DNA from: Euphorbia lathyris
Lineage: Eukaryota; Streptophyta; Magnoliopsida; Malpighiales; Euphorbiaceae
Assembly: GCF_963576675.1 (NCBI RefSeq)
Contig: NC_088910.1
Location: forward strand, 31,312,531-31,376,530
Direction: 5' to 3'
Length of the DNA stretch: 64,000 nt
Shown here: positions 20,695 to 33,934 of the stretch, piece after piece
Layout of the letters: each line of letters opens with the position of its first letter
How positions within the stretch are numbered: the stretch's first letter is position 1
Translations under genes and position numbers: made by a program
Notes under the pieces: model-generated
Seen by the model: the letters and a program-made list of their open reading frames with translations, nothing else
Told to the model about the DNA's origin: nothing
Databases searched by the model: none

Positions 20695-23392
20695 ATTCTC
20701 TCCCTCCCGATTACATGAGGATATCGTAATTCCTGCAGCCATTCGACAGTATTTGAACTTCTCCATTGGTAAGATCTTCGTTAACATATCTGATCCATTT
20801 TCATCTGTATGGTTCTTCTCAAGATGTAATAATTTCATCTCCAACACATCCCTGATCCAATGATATCTCACATCAATATGTTTTGATCTGGAATGGAAAG
20901 ATGGATTTTTTCCAAGGTGAATAGCACACTGACTGTCACCAAATAACTGATATTTTTCCTGACGGAAGCCAAGTTCGTTAAAGAACTTCTTCATCCATAA
21001 TAGCTCTTTACACGCTTCCATTGCTGCAATGAACTCTGCTTCAGTTGTGGAAAGTGCAACACACTTTTGTAGTCTTGACTGCCATGACACAGCTCCCCCT
21101 ACAAATGTAATCAGGTACCCTGATGTAGACTTCCTTGTGTCAGCATCACCAGCCATATCTGCATCTGTGTAGCCAACTAGCACTGGTTTGGTATTTCCAA
21201 AACATAAACACATTTTTGAAGTACCGCGAAGATACTTGAACATCCATTTAACAGCTTCCCAATGTTCCTTTCCTAGATTTGAAAGGAATCTACTAATGAC
21301 ACCAACTGCATATGCAATATCCGGTCGTGTGCATACCATGGCGTACATTATACTTCCGATTGCTGAAGCATATGAAACTTTGCTCATTTCTTCCTTCTCT
21401 TTCTCAATAGAAGGTCTCTGCTTGGAACTGAGTTTAAAATGATTATCAAGAGGACAACTAACCATTTTAGCTTTATCCATCTTAAACCTTTGAAGTACTT
21501 TCTCAATGTACTTCTCATGTGACAACCATATCTTCTTGGCGCTTCTATCCCGAATGATTCTCATGCCGAGAATTTGTTTTGCTGGCCCCAAGTCTTTCAT
21601 GGAAAAAGACTTGCTCAACTGTTTCTTCAGATTGTTAATTCTGGAGATGTTCTTGCCAACAATCAACATACCATCCACATAGAGAAATAAAATAATGAAA
21701 TCATCATCAGAGAATTTTTGATCGAAGATGCAGTGATTTGAAGTAGTCTTCTTGTAGCCTTGCTCCCCTATAACTGACTCAAACTTCTTGTACCACTGCC
21801 TTGGTGCTTGCTTTAAGCCGTAAAGACTCTTCTTTAACTTGCAAACATAATCCTCTTTTCCTTTCTTCTTGAAACCCTCTGGATGCTCCATGTATATTTC
21901 TTCTTCCAAATCGCCATGTAGGAAGACAGTCTTTACATCCATTTGCTCAACCTCCAGGTTCTGACTTGCTGCTAACCCCAGCACAGTACGAATGTATGTC
22001 ATCTTCACCACCGGTGATAAAATCTCGTCAAAGTCGATGCCTTTTCTTTGACTGTATCCCTTCACAACCAATCTGCCTTTTCTTCGTTCTTGATTTTGAA
22101 CACCCATTTGTTCTTCAAAGCCTTCTTACCTTCAGGCAACTTCACTAGCTCAAAAGTTTTATTCTAATGCAAGGATTTCATATCATCTTGCATGGCCTCG
22201 ATCCACTTTTGCTTGTGTTCATCATCCATGGCTTCTTAAAAAATTTATGGTTCTCCCCCGTTAGTCGCTAGGACATAATCATTCGGAGAATATCTGGTAG
22301 AACATTGAATAGCTCTACCGGATCTTGTTCGAACTGGAGAACATTCTGCAATTGGTGTTTGATGGTGAACTTCTTCATCAGCATCAACTGGTTCATTCTG
22401 AATGGGAGCGTCTTGAGCAACTATCTCTGGTTAATCAATTTGAATTTCTTCTCCAACCTGTCTTGGCACCGTTTGGAGGCACTAACTGTAGGCTTGGTGA
22501 GCTAGTTTCAGGTTCGGAAGCATCGTTTCTAGACTTCTCAATGTCTTCAATTGTCTGATCTTGTATAAAGACCGCATCACGGCTTCTGATTAACTTCTTC
22601 TGGACTGGATCAAAGAACTTATAGCCAAATTCATTTTGGCCATAACCAATAAATACACACTCTTTGGTTTTGACATCAAGCTTGGATCTTTCATCCCTGG
22701 GAATGTGGAAAAAAGCTTTACAACCAAACACTCGCAGATGTTTGTAGGAACAGTCTTTTCCAGACCACACCTTTTCTGGAACATCATAATCCAGCGGCAC
22801 ACATGGTGAAAGATTCAGAATATAAGCTGCTGTGACTAGAGCTTCACCCTAGAACTCCTTTGGCAACTTTGAATGTGACAGTAAGCATCTGACTCTCTCC
22901 ATTAAACTTATGTTCATCCTTTCAGCCAACCCTTTCAACTGTGGTGTTTTTGGAGGAGTTTGTTGATGTCGAATACCATGCTCCTTGCAGTACACATTAA
23001 TTGGACCAGTGTACTCTCCACCGTTGTCTGAATGAATGCACTTCAGCTTCTTGCCAGTTTGTCGCTCAACCCGGGCTACAAAATGCTTGAAAACATATAA
23101 GACTTGATCTTTTGATTTTAGAGTGTATACCATGTTTTTCTAGAATGGTCATCTATGAAAGTCACAAAATAATGAGCATCACCAAGTGACTTTGGAAATG
23201 GTCCACATAGATCTGAGTGTACCAGATCTAATATATTTTACACTCTAGAAGGAGAGGAACTCTTGAAAGCAACTCTGTTTTGTTTTCCGGCCAGACAATT
23301 AGCACATTTATTTAAATTAACATGATCCAATCCAATCAGAATATTTTTCTTGGCCAACTGTGTGATACCTTTCTCATGCATGTGATAGCTCC
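20695..23392 (-). pseudogene. copia2 integrase-RT-RNase H, decayed
   Basis: From 23392 downward: the integrase zinc region (H-E-K-G, then C-A-N-C-L-A-G-K), a stop near 23240, D-L-C-G-P, F-I-D-D-H-S-R-K, a shift near 23130, H-S-D-N-G-G-E-Y and G-L-A-E-R-M-N; then an interdomain region with breaks near 22840, 22430 and 22100. The RT/RNase H part (20689-22107) is open for 472 codons with D-V-K-T-V-F-L-H-G, but the catalytic box reads Y-V-D-G instead of Y-V-D-D. RNase H shows T-D-A-D-M-A-G-D, T-T-E-A-E-F and D-S-Q-C-A-I-H-L. Reverse transcription by this copy is not expected. Confidence 0.85.
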
Positions 23393-24765
23393 CTATTTTA
23401 TAGAGTTTTTAGGAGTAATTTAGATTGTTTTAATTAGCTTTTAGTTAAGCTTTTGTATTAATTTGATAGTTTTTACTTAAATTTAGTATTTTCCATTATT
23501 TATGGCATTATCAGTGTTTTCAGGGATGTCCAGGGACTATTTGAGCATTTCCGGACTATTCAGGGACCATCAGAGCATTTTTGGGATTCATCAGGGACCA
23601 TTAGAGCATCTTTCAAAAGCTCAGGGACCTAAACAGATAAAAGTCGGAGCAAAATCGCCCCAACTGGGACCTGTCTCGTCGAGAAATTACCTGTCTCGTT
23701 AAGATAGGCCCTCGTCTCGTCGAGACACTCCTTGTCTCGACGAGACAAGGCGGGGAAAGGAGCACCAATGCCTTCCCCTTTGCTGAAATACGCGGATTTG
23801 GGCTTTGAGGCCCACTAAAACACAATGTAATTGTCTATTTTACCCATGTGACATTAGGGTTTTCTCCCTAACTCTATAAATAGGGAGATATCTCACCTAT
23901 ATCAAGGGCCATCCTTTTCCTTTTTTTTTGCTTTTTAGATTAGTTTTCAATTCTGCTTTTCTTTTATTGAAGAAAAATTGATGGGAGAAGCGCTTGATCT
24001 TCTATTTTGTAACCAGAATCGACAAAACGGGTTCTAGATTTCTCTCTTTTCGTTTTATCTTTTATCTTTATAATTAATTGAAGATGTTTTCCATTGTTCA
24101 TATTTACCTTGCCTATCTGATTAGTTTTTCTATGAGCTAATCCCCATCCAATTTGGGATGGGGATGAGATTGATTATACGATTATGTATGATTAGGGACC
24201 TAAGGTTTATGCGTTTACCTGAGATTGATCAGATTATGCATGCTTACTTCATTGAAGTTGTTAGGAATAGGATTATTGCTAGAATTAGAGTCGATGCCGA
24301 TCAACTAGCATGCTTTATGTATATATTTGTGCCTAATGTCTATAACATGACAAAGATAGGATTATAGATAGATAAGAACTTGACCATGGAATTATCTATG
24401 CTGAACTTGTATAATCCCACCTCGCTAGAGACCACTAGGAGTGCGGTTTCGTGGCTGGACTACGGTTTTAGCCTTAGTTGCCAAAGAACCTAATGCTTTG
24501 CATGTCCTAAGTTATATGCCTAATCAAACCATTAGCTGAATGCATGTAAATAAGTTAGATAAAGCTTGATCACATTTGTCTTTCTTATTAGGGTAATTAC
24601 CGTCAATCACTGATAAAACATAAGTCTGAACTCCATAAACCCATACATAGGATTTAATCAAAGGATTCCTCATCCTGGATTGTACCTTCCATTAATTCAC
24701 CTTCTACCATGTTAATTGTTCAATTTATGGCTTATTTTTTTGTTTCAATTCATTTAATTAATTAG
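23393..24765 (+). repeat. X-prime: LTR of the X family, cut by G2
   Basis: TGATAGCTCCC starts an LTR that matches, in opposite orientation, the X 5' LTR (51570-53243), including the CTCGNCGAG palindromes, the TATA motif and the long AT-rich 3' half. About 190 bp of the 3' end is missing because G2 enters at 24766. Preceding bases GCATG (23388-23392) are the presumed left target duplication in copia2. Whether X-prime is a full element or a solo LTR cannot be told. Confidence 0.8.
23874..23885 (+). promoter_or_regulatory. TATA box in X-prime LTR
   Basis: CTATAAATAGGG about 480 bp into the LTR, downstream of the palindrome cluster, is a good match to a plant TATA box. Confidence 0.55.
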
Positions 24766-26017
24766 TGTTAGGCATGAAATTGACTACATTAAAACATGTT
24801 AATTAAAATGAATTAAGGGTGTTTGTAGTGTTTTATTGCAAGAAAGAAGTTCTTATAGGTGTTTTTATGCAGATAAGGAAAGACTTAGCCGAATAGACTG
24901 GAAGCAGCCTGTTCGCACAACCAAGAGGAGATTATGCCATTCTTTGATCCAACAGTCAAACGCCGGAACCCCTGATGATGGACAACGACTAGACGGGAAG
25001 CAGGTACGACAGTAGCTGCAGGTAGAGAGGCGGATAAGTGCAGGCGTGAAGTAACAAGATGAAAAGAAAGCTCGGCCCTTGAGTGTTCAAGGGTCAAAAT
25101 GATCTTAACCACTTTTAGCAATTTTTAGATTTCTGAAACATTTGATTTTGTTTTGTATAATATTTTGAGCGGTTACGTTTAATACCGTTTTTAGGCCATG
25201 ACCTTTCCTTTATATAGAGGTAGTAAGGAAGGAAAGGGTATTGCACTTTTTGAGAAACAAAAGATAGACTTTGTATAAGGAGAGAGCTCCATAGATGGAG
25301 TTTGAGAGCTTTGAAATATCTGATTGCTCACTCGCCTGTATGAGTGAGTAATCATTTTGAATGGGCTCAGCCAGTAGGGGCCGGTAATGTAAGTTCTCTA
25401 TCCTAGTAATGAATGAATGATGTTAATGCATGAAGTGTTTATTGAGGCTCTATATTTGAATGCGTATGCATGTATGCTTGTGTTAGATGAATGATATGAC
25501 ACTGCTTTCATCTTCACCGAACTCTCTATCACGCATCCAACCCCGAAGCAGAAATGTTAGGTGGTTTTATCAAGGGTTTTCTCTTTTGAAATGTTGCTAC
25601 AGTTTTAATGCAAGAAAGAACAAGCCTTTAGCACACTATTGGTTTTAGTAAGTATTAGAATCTTAAGAACACACGAGAGTTGACTTAAGTGAGAGTTAAA
25701 GCAGAAACCTTGGCTTCAGTTGCATCGTTCATGATTCATTAGGGTGGAGCTTACAGCAACCTGTTCCGCTGTGCGTAGTCTGTTCCCTTTGTTATCATCA
25801 TCAACTAATCATTTTGACGCGTAAAGCAATCTGTTTAATCTCTAGTTTTCACGACTACCAACATCTGTCAATATAAAAGAATCACAAACTACGAGCACCC
25901 TGTTCACAAAGTATTTCTCATAAACTTTGGTCATCAATCCCTGTGGATACGATACTTGACTTATCACTTTATTACTTGTATCTAGTGCACTTACTAGAGT
26001 CCATTCAGGAGACAACA
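24766..26017 (+). repeat. G2 5' LTR
   Basis: Complete 1,252-bp LTR from TGTTAGGCATG to GAGACAACA, same family as G1. ATTAG (24761-24765) before it is the presumed left target duplication inside X-prime; the right copy is beyond the window. Confidence 0.9.
25209..25220 (+). promoter_or_regulatory. TATA-like box in G2 5' LTR
   Basis: TTTATATAGAGG lies 443 bp into the LTR and is the likely core promoter. Confidence 0.5.
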
Positions 26018-26023
26018 AGTTTT

Positions 26024-26040
26024 TGGCGCCGTTGCCGGGC
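26024..26040 (+). other. G2 primer-binding site (tRNA-Asp type)
   Basis: TGGCGCCGTTGCCGGGC matches the tRNA-Asp complement at 16 of 17 positions and begins seven bases after the LTR. Confidence 0.88.
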
Positions 26041-26139
26041 ATTGAAAACAATAAATTTTATACGAAATTTCATGTGAAACAAGGTGTTTTTAATCTGTTT
26101 GCTAAATAGTGCAGCCAGAAAGAGTCTTTATCGGTTTAT

Positions 26140-26872
26140 GCGCAGAGCTGGACCTCCTGTTTTTCCTATCGATCTCGAGTTAGAGAGAACCTGTAGACGA
26201 AACAGAGGGAGCTCGACGTGCAAGACAAAGAGAACGACAAAGAGAGAGAAGAATGACTGGAAGGGTACCACCCGAACAACCAGTCCAACCATATCAGGAA
26301 GAAGAGGGAGAGAATAACAATCCTCCTGTCATGAGGATCATAGACTATTCGAGGCCAACCACGGAAGGAAATTCGTCGTGCATCGTGTTGCCCAACAAAG
26401 GGAACAACATGTTTGAGGTGAAAGCATCGATGATACAAATGTTGCAGGCAGCAGTACAGTTCAATGGATACCAGTCAGAAGACCTAAATGGACATATCCT
26501 GGAGTTTATCACACTATGCAACACTTTCAGATCAAACCGAGGCGTTTCCGACGGTGTGATCAGGCTAAAGCTGTTCCCTTTTTCTCTAAAAGACAAAGCA
26601 AAGAACTGGTTGAAAAACTTGCAACCAGGGACGATCACCACTTGGGAAGAAATGGCCAGCGCATTTCTGATGAAATATTTTCCGTCGAGCCAGGCCATTA
26701 AACTCAGAAACGAGGTATCCCATTTCGTGCAAGAAGAGGATGAATCCTTAGCCGAGTGTCACGGACACAGCCTACACGAGGCATAGGAGAGGTACAAGGA
26801 ATTACTAAGAAGGGTACCCAATCATGGCATCCCCATGTGGATGCAGATCCAGAACTTTTCCAATGGAGTCAC
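26140..26872 (+). pseudogene. G2 gag, first part
   Basis: The Arg-rich N-terminus (from the ATG near 26138) and the capsid core (26253-26786: F-I-T-L-C-N-T-F, L-F-P-F-S-L-K-D-K-A-K-N-W-L) match G1. Compared with G1, an insertion of about 24 bp near 26756 (after A-E) shifts the frame into a stop at 26784. At 26872/26873 a solo LTR enters, splitting the gag between the codons for G-V-T and N-I-Y-K. Confidence 0.85.
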
Positions 26873-28952
26873 TGTAGGAAATTAGGCTAAGGTATAGCAT
26901 CGGAAATATAAATTTTTTAACCTATTTCCATAAACCACAAGATCCGTTAACCGTTATTTCATATAAAGAGGGATAAGAAGAATTACCTCTTGATGATCAA
27001 TCTACCGTTGTTAATGAAGTGTCCACAACTTCAAAAGAGATAGAAACTGTCTACCAATCTGCCCCTATCCGAAACAGACCTTCCAGACCTCCGAACGACA
27101 ATCCCTTCGGTGGAAACGTGTAAGAATAAGTCTAGAAGCTCCTGTCCAAAAATCGCGACGATCCGACGGTTCAATCTCCGGAAATCCGCGAAATCGTGAA
27201 CTGACCTGATGTATGATTAGTAAAACGAATTTCTCCCTTTTGTTTGTTTTTCTTCTTCGAGTTCCTAAACACGAAATAAAACACGGGAAGATTAATTTAG
27301 TATCAACCGTTGAATAGCAACCAAAGTAGATTGCCTCTAACTAATCAACACAAGATCAAAGATAAAAGAAATAGATGAAAATCAATTGATCAAACGAAGC
27401 CGTAGAGAAATCTCGTCCTCCAACTAGGGGTGTCGAATTTTCTCTCTTAGACTAGGTGAATTTCGAAAATCACAAGTAGGGTATGGCTTGCTTGGATTTC
27501 GAAAATCTCAAGGGAAGGGGTATTTATAATCTCTTGTATCTAATCCCTAGTTAGATAGAATTAGGTTACTGAATAGGAATTCCATTCGGAATAGAATTTC
27601 TAATTATTATCTCACTATATATCTAATATATTAAGGATAATAATAATAAACTTATTGGATAATAATAGGAGTATATTAATCTAATTAAAACTCCTAACTT
27701 AATTATCTCTTAATTAATTTAATTCATATTCATAATCTAATTAGGATTAACAAAATCAAATTAATTATTCATGTATATTACTACATGAATTTCGAGCCCC
27801 TTATGTCCATGGGCCTTATTAGGCTCAACTGGGCTTCTATCAATTAATTAACATCTATCTCTCTTTTAGGTTCCAAGTCTTATGTGTGATCCATTAGGTT
27901 CTTATTGCTTCTAGCCGTATGCAACGTTATTAAATTAATTTTCAAAGAATTATATTTAATCTTTGCATAACGGAATGATGTACAAAGTATGTGATTAGCA
28001 AGTCCATAATCATTCCCCCAGAGCTATAAGAAGACAGGTTGATTCTGTCGTTAACCTTTCCGTATTAGTTACAGTATAATTCGATCCTTTATCAACTACA
28101 TCCTTGAACTGAATCTTATGACTATGGGTGATGTCAAGTCACATATAGCGAGACGTTCATTTTACTTGTACATGCCGAGTCAACTCAAAAAGATAGGTTA
28201 AGTGAAATTTGTATTTCCTACTCTTAAGCTATCACCTTGCAAGGATTTAGAGTCGAGTCTTCCACAAGCGATCCATGGATGTATCTCCCATTTATCGGGA
28301 GTGATAAATGCTCAATCCAATATATAACGACTCCGCAATCACTTCCTGTGATACCCAACGTCTACTGTTCACACCCCAGAGTCATCTTTGTTAAGGATCG
28401 TGTTACACCAGAGTCAAAGCATCACATTCCGTAATCCAGAACACCAATTAATATTCCTTTGAGTCTGAGGATTAGTTATGCCTATTAATACCAATGAGAT
28501 GAACATGTGACAAGGATGAATCTACCCATCCTGTCATCTCAAATCGGATCCCCAATCCTAATGAACAACGTTTCATCGGATCTATGTAACTGTCCAGATA
28601 TCTGTATATATGAAGCTTGTGAGATCAGCTTTCTATCGGACAGAAGACATTGTTACATACAAGTCTCAACAGTGATATGTCAATCCCAAACATATCACTT
28701 GACTTGGGGTGGTTTTAAGTTTATCAGTTTACTATAAAGTTTTGTCTCACTTCATGCTTGTATGAACACTTTATAATCACTTTAAATAAACTTACGGATT
28801 TCCTTTTATTAGACTTTATTTAGTGTTTAAAATGGATTGCCTTTATATAGTTATAAAACATATATCTCATTAAAAAAATGATATAAAGAACAATTCATTT
28901 ACATTAAGTTTGTATCCTAGAATAATTGTCTATAGGACACTAAATCCCAACA
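26873..28952 (-). mobile_element. Solo LTR of the copia3 family
   Basis: A 2,080-bp sequence matching the copia3 LTRs, flanked by perfect GTCAC duplications (26868-26872 and 28953-28957), with no internal domain. It is probably a remnant of LTR-LTR recombination. It is longer than the copia3 LTRs (1,868 and 1,836 bp) mainly because of about 200 bp at 27040-27260 absent from them, so it represents another subfamily. The orientation is taken from copia3. Confidence 0.93.
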
Positions 28953-29596
28953 GTCACTAACATTTATAAGATCCAAATCGAATCCATTGCAAATGGGAAC
29001 CCTGAAGACCTTGAACCCCAAGCCTTATATGACCTAATTGAGAGAGTAGTGAGCACGAGCTATAACTGGCACTCCGCCAGAAGTGAAGGAAAAAAAGTGG
29101 GGAATGAAGATGCTGTGTCAAAATTGACAAGCCAGGTGGAACAGCTTGCCAGGCAACTCGGCAAGATAAACGTGTCCTTGATCCACAACGAACCACCATT
29201 CAATGATATTTGTGATTTTTGTGGAGGGCTTCATTTTAACATCAACTGTCCCGGAGTCAAGCAAGGGAAGGGAGCACAGGCAGAATGCGATTATGCAGGG
29301 TATAATCAGAGGAATCCACCGAACCCATACTCTAACACATATAACCCAGCCATAAGAAATCATCCGAATTTCGAATGGACAGGCCAGCCCAACCAGGAGG
29401 AGCAACCGAGGTATCAGGAACAACCAAGATATCAACAACAGCAAGGAGGACACTATCAGAGGCAACCTCAGCAGCATTATAAACAACCTGTGCCACCAAA
29501 AGAAGATGTAGAGCCAGACATGAAGACAATGATGATGCAGTTCATGAAGCAGACACAAGCATCAATTAAAAATCTAGAAACACAAGTCCATCAATT
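28953..29596 (+). pseudogene. G2 gag, second part with zinc knuckle
   Basis: The gag frame resumes after the solo LTR (N-I-Y-K-I-Q-I-E-S) and stays open to 29596. It holds S-Y-N-W-H-S-A-R-S-E-G, the knuckle C-D-F-C-G-G-L-H-F-N-I-N-C (~29212), a Tyr/Gln/Pro-rich linker and K-T-M-M-M-Q-F-M-K-Q-T-Q. At 29597-29601 it joins X sequence at the shared bases AGCTT. About 339 bp of gag/pol (equivalent to G1 13148-13486) is missing before G2 resumes at 53244. Confidence 0.87.
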
Positions 29597-30306
29597 AGCT
29601 TCTCCCATCAATTGTTCTTGAATAAGAAATAAAAACTGAAATTAATCTAACCTAGAAAGCAGGAAAATCTAATCTAAAAAGAAATAAATCTACATTATGG
29701 AGGAGAGAAAGCCCTAGCGTCTCTCTAATTTATTGAGTGGCTAATCCCCCCCTCAAGGATTAGGTTTAGCTCCCTATTTATAGAGTTAGGGAGGAAACCC
29801 TAATGCCTCAAGGGTAAAAATGGGCTTTTACAAAGTGTTTTTGGTGGGCTTCAGGCCCAAATCCGCGCATTCGAGCAAGGGGGAAGGCGCTGGTGCGCCT
29901 TTCCCCGCCTCGTCTCGTCGAGACAAGGCATGTATCGATGAGACGAGGGCTTGTCTCGACAAGACAGGTGATGTCTCGCCAAGACAGGTCCTATTTAAGG
30001 AACTGTGGCTCCGGCTTTTATCTGTTTAGGTCCCTGGACTTCCAAAAAATGCTCTAATGGTCCCTGATGAATCCCAAAAGTGCTCTGATGGTCCCTGAAG
30101 AATCCGGAAATGCTCCAATAGGCTTGGGTCTGGTTCGGAAATGCACGAAAGGTCCTTAAAAATCCCTAAAAACACCAAAAATACCATAAATAAAGGAAAT
30201 TACTAATTTTAACTAAAAAGTAATAAAACGATAATGAAGTTAAATAGAAACAAAGGGAAAACAAACTAAATTAATCCTAAAAACCCTATATAAATGGGAG
30301 CTATCA
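29597..30306 (-). repeat. X 3' LTR, truncated
   Basis: Matches 52534-53243 of the X 5' LTR. The 964 bp equivalent to 51570-52533 is missing, lost in the same deletion that removed G2 sequence. Confidence 0.9.
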
Positions 30307-32052
30307 ACATCCCGACACTTGAATCTTGCTTGTCCCCAAGCAAGACAGAATTCAAAACAGAGAAAAATTAACAAATAGCTCTCTTACAAAAACAAGAATC
30401 TACTACACTTTATTATTCACAATAGTTCAGACTACTCATTTTGCAATTAAAAACATAATGAACCTCAGACAAGTCTCCAAAACTGATTAATTGGTTTTAT
30501 CAATCAACACTTCATGAAAATGAAAGAAAATGACTAAAATTGATAGCTCACAAGTGGTCACTCTAACGCTCAAGTGTTTTTGTAATTTTTTTTTTGTAAA
30601 CGCTCTACATGTTATTGCACAAAGTGGTCACGTTGGGATTGCATCATCCATCCGGTCAAAATTAATGCATTAAAATTAAACAAAATCATAGGTCTTTAAA
30701 GGGTATTGTAACATTGGCTAAAGGTTGGGGTATGAAAAAGAAAAATTTTAGGCAAAAAGTTAATGACTCAAATAGTTAAATTTTTTGCAAAAATGACATA
30801 TTTTTCGCATTAGGGAGCTATAAACCACCTCCCCACACTTAAAATCTTGCTTGTCCTCAAGCAAGTCAGAATCCAAAAAGGGACATGTTATCCGCTATGT
30901 ATAAGAAGGTTTAAGCTCAAGGTTGTGTTTGTGATTCAATGAAGTATTCAGGAAGCAACTAAAAATATAAACACGTCTTTTATCATTTCCTCTATTTTAT
31001 TGTTCTTTTTTTTGATATGGTTTTTAACCATTTTTTTTCTTTTGAATAGAGGGGATAAAGAGTGAAAATCAAATGGGTAAAGGTTGCTTCGTCTATTAAA
31101 AATACAACATTTTAATGATTGCTAGCGAGAATTTGAAGGATAGGTGTGTCTAAGGATTTATCAAAACTAAATTGAGTCAATTAACTTGGGTGAGAAAGGA
31201 TATTTAAGAAGGCTAAGGTTTGTAACAAGGTTGATCAAAGAAATGGGTAAAAGGCTCAAAGGGGCTTATCTAGTGGAATTATTAAGGGATTTTGCCTAAA
31301 CAAAGAAATAGGCTAAATTCACAAAGGGCTATACCTAGGTTGCCTAATCATTTCAAGTTTAATAGAAACACAAAATTCAACCAATATTGGATGCAATTCC
31401 TATGAGCACAAAGACAATAAATGTAATCCCACACCTAAGAGATCAATTGTTCCTAAATATGAGTCTAAAAATATTGATCTTTCTGGCTCTAACTCACAAT
31501 TCAAGGGTTATTTGTATCAATCCTAGCCTCAGCTAACGTTCCGTTCCATGTCAATTTTAGGCAAACAATACTCTTTGGAGACTCAAACGTTGTTCAAGAT
31601 TTTTCTCATGCATCAATTTCATTTAGAATGTGCAAATATTTAAGCGCATTGTCAACTGTATTGCGGGATAGCTAAATGTATCAAATTCAACTGCATATGA
31701 TTCTTTTTATTCCTAGAATTAAAAAGCAAACAAAAACATAAAGAACGAAATCCTAAAATTAAAACAAAAACATGCAACCTAATATAGAAAAACAAAAAGA
31801 AATTAAAAACATGCAAATGACAGAATCAAAAATCATCATATCCTAGTATCTCCTCCTCACACTTACAACATGCATTTACTTCCATCATTACATAAAAGCA
31901 AAACATAAAGTGTAAAAAAAAGAAATAGGATAGAAAAACTCCCTCAGGGGTGGCTGTCAATCCAACCCCGAATTTCTGATGCTAAATTTTCAATCCAAGC
32001 TGCAGTCCTGAAAATCAATCCGACGTCGGTGAGTATTCCGATTAGAGGGTTC
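30307..32052 (-). other. X internal region, PPT-proximal part
   Basis: Non-coding. A perfect 8-bp stem-loop lies at 30325-30344 (arms CTTGCTTG / CAAGCAAG, loop TCCC), and a second copy of this LTR-edge segment is present at about 30821-30870 (stem-loop 30846-30865). This duplication suggests an ancestral slip at the PPT border. The rest is A/T-rich without credible ORFs. Confidence 0.75.
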
Positions 32053-33920
32053 TGTTGGAAATTAGGCTAAGGTATAGCAGCGGAAATATAAAAATTTTAG
32101 CCTACTTCCATTTAACCATATGATCCATTAATCGTTATTTCATATAAAGATGGATAAGAAGGAATACCTTTTGATGAACTATCTACCGTTGTTTATGAAG
32201 TGCCCACAACTCTTATCTGAGTTCCCAAGCACAAAATAAGAACACGAGAAGATTAAGTTACAATCAACCGATTGAATAGCAACCAAAGTAGATTGCGTCT
32301 AATTAATCAACACAAGATCAAGGAAAAAGAAATAGATGAAAATCAATTGATCAATCGAAGCCGTAGAGAAATCTCGTCCTCGAACTAGGGGTGTCGAATT
32401 TTCTCTCTCTTTCTCTTTAATGTGTGTTTCGAAATTCAACTAGAGCTAGTAAGTTTGAGTTGGTCGAATTTCACTATAGGGGGGGGTATTTATATTCTCT
32501 TGTATCTAAACCCTAGTTAGAGAGAATTAGGTTACTGAATAGGAATTCAATTCGGAATAGAATTCCTAATTATTATCTCACTATATATCTAGTATATTAA
32601 GGATAATAATAATAACCTTTTTAGATAATAATAGGAGTATATTAATCTAATTAAAACTCCTAACTTAATTATCTCTTAATTAATTTAATTCATATTCCTA
32701 ATCTAATTAGGATTAACAAAATCAAATTAATTATTCATGTATACTACATGAAATTTCGACACCCCCTTATGTTCATGGGCCTTCTTGGGCTCAATTGGGC
32801 TTCTATCAATTAATTAACATCCATCTCTCTTTTAGGTTCCAAGGCTTATGTGTGACCCATTAGTTTCTCACTACTTCTGGCCGTATGCAACTATTAAATT
32901 AATTTCTTCAAGAATTATATTTAATCTTTGCATAACGGAATGATGTACTAAGTATGTTATTGGCAAGTCTGTAATCATTCCCCCAGAGTCCGTTAAGAAG
33001 ACAGGTTGATTCCGTCGTTAACCTTTCCGTATTAGTTACAGTATAATTCGATCCTTTAGCAACTACATCCTTGAACTGAATCTTATGCCTATGGATGATG
33101 TCAAGTCACATATAGCGAGACGTTCGTTTTACTTGTATAGGCCGAGTCAACTCAAATAGATAGGTTAAGTGAAATCTGCATTTCTACTCTTAAGCTATCA
33201 ACTTGCAAGGATTTAGAGTCGAGTCTTCCACAAGTGATCCATGGACGTATCTCCCATTTATCGGGAGTGATAAATGCTCAATCCAATGTATAACTACCCT
33301 GACATTACCTCCTGTGACACCCAACCTTTGCAGTTCACACCCCAGAGTCATCTCTGTTAAGGATCGTGGGACCGCAGGATCAAAGTCTCACATTTAGTAA
33401 TTCAGGATGACTAATTAACATTCCTTTGAGTCTGAGGATTAGTTATACCTATTAATACCAATGAGATGAACAGGTGACAAGGATGAATCTACCCATCCTG
33501 TTATCTCAAATCGGATCCCCAATCCTAATGAACAACGTTTCATCGGATCTATGTAACTGTCTAGATATCTGTATATATGAAGCTTGTGAGATCAACTTTC
33601 TGTCGGACAGAAGACATTGTTACATACAAGTCTCAACAGTGATATATCAATCCTAAACATATCACTTGACTTGGGGTGGTTTTAAGTTTATTAGTTTATC
33701 ATAAAGTTTTGTCTCACTTCATGCTTGTATGAACACTTTATAATCACTTTAAACAAACTTACGGATTTCCTTTTATTAGACTTTATTTAGTGTTTAAAAG
33801 GGATTGCCTTTATATAGTTATAAAACATATATATCATTAAAACAAATGATATAAAGAACAATTCATTTACATTAAGTTTGTATCCTAGAATAATTATCTA
33901 TAGGACACCAAACCCCAACA
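32053..33920 (-). repeat. copia3 3' LTR
   Basis: 1,868 bp, TGTTGGGG to TTCCAACA on the - strand. Nearly identical to the 5' LTR, which has a deletion of about 28 bp near 50743. Confidence 0.92.
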
Positions 33921-33934
33921 TACTCCCACTTGGA
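33921..33934 (-). other. copia3 polypurine tract
   Basis: The - strand reads CCAAGTGGGAGTA right before the 3' LTR. Confidence 0.7.

Larger units (their letters stand above)
20539..23392 (-). mobile_element. copia2: broken copia element, outermost host of the nest
   Basis: Part of a 3' LTR, a PPT and a pol region from mid-integrase to RNase H are present on the - strand. G1 interrupts its LTR at 20538/20539 and X-prime interrupts integrase at 23392/23393. Its gag and 5' LTR are not in the window and should lie to the right of the whole nest. Its pol resembles the Tnt1/Tork style. It carries the most decay of the copia copies here, as expected for the oldest layer. Confidence 0.85.

Noticed and set aside
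23670..23750. Possible CRISPR-like or satellite array
   Set aside because: Units are irregularly spaced, there are no spacers of constant length, and the context is a plant LTR.
28237..28434. Small conserved ORF in copia3-family LTRs (also 33203 and 50375)
   Set aside because: It recurs because the LTR recurs, its C-terminal residues differ freely and no known motif is present.
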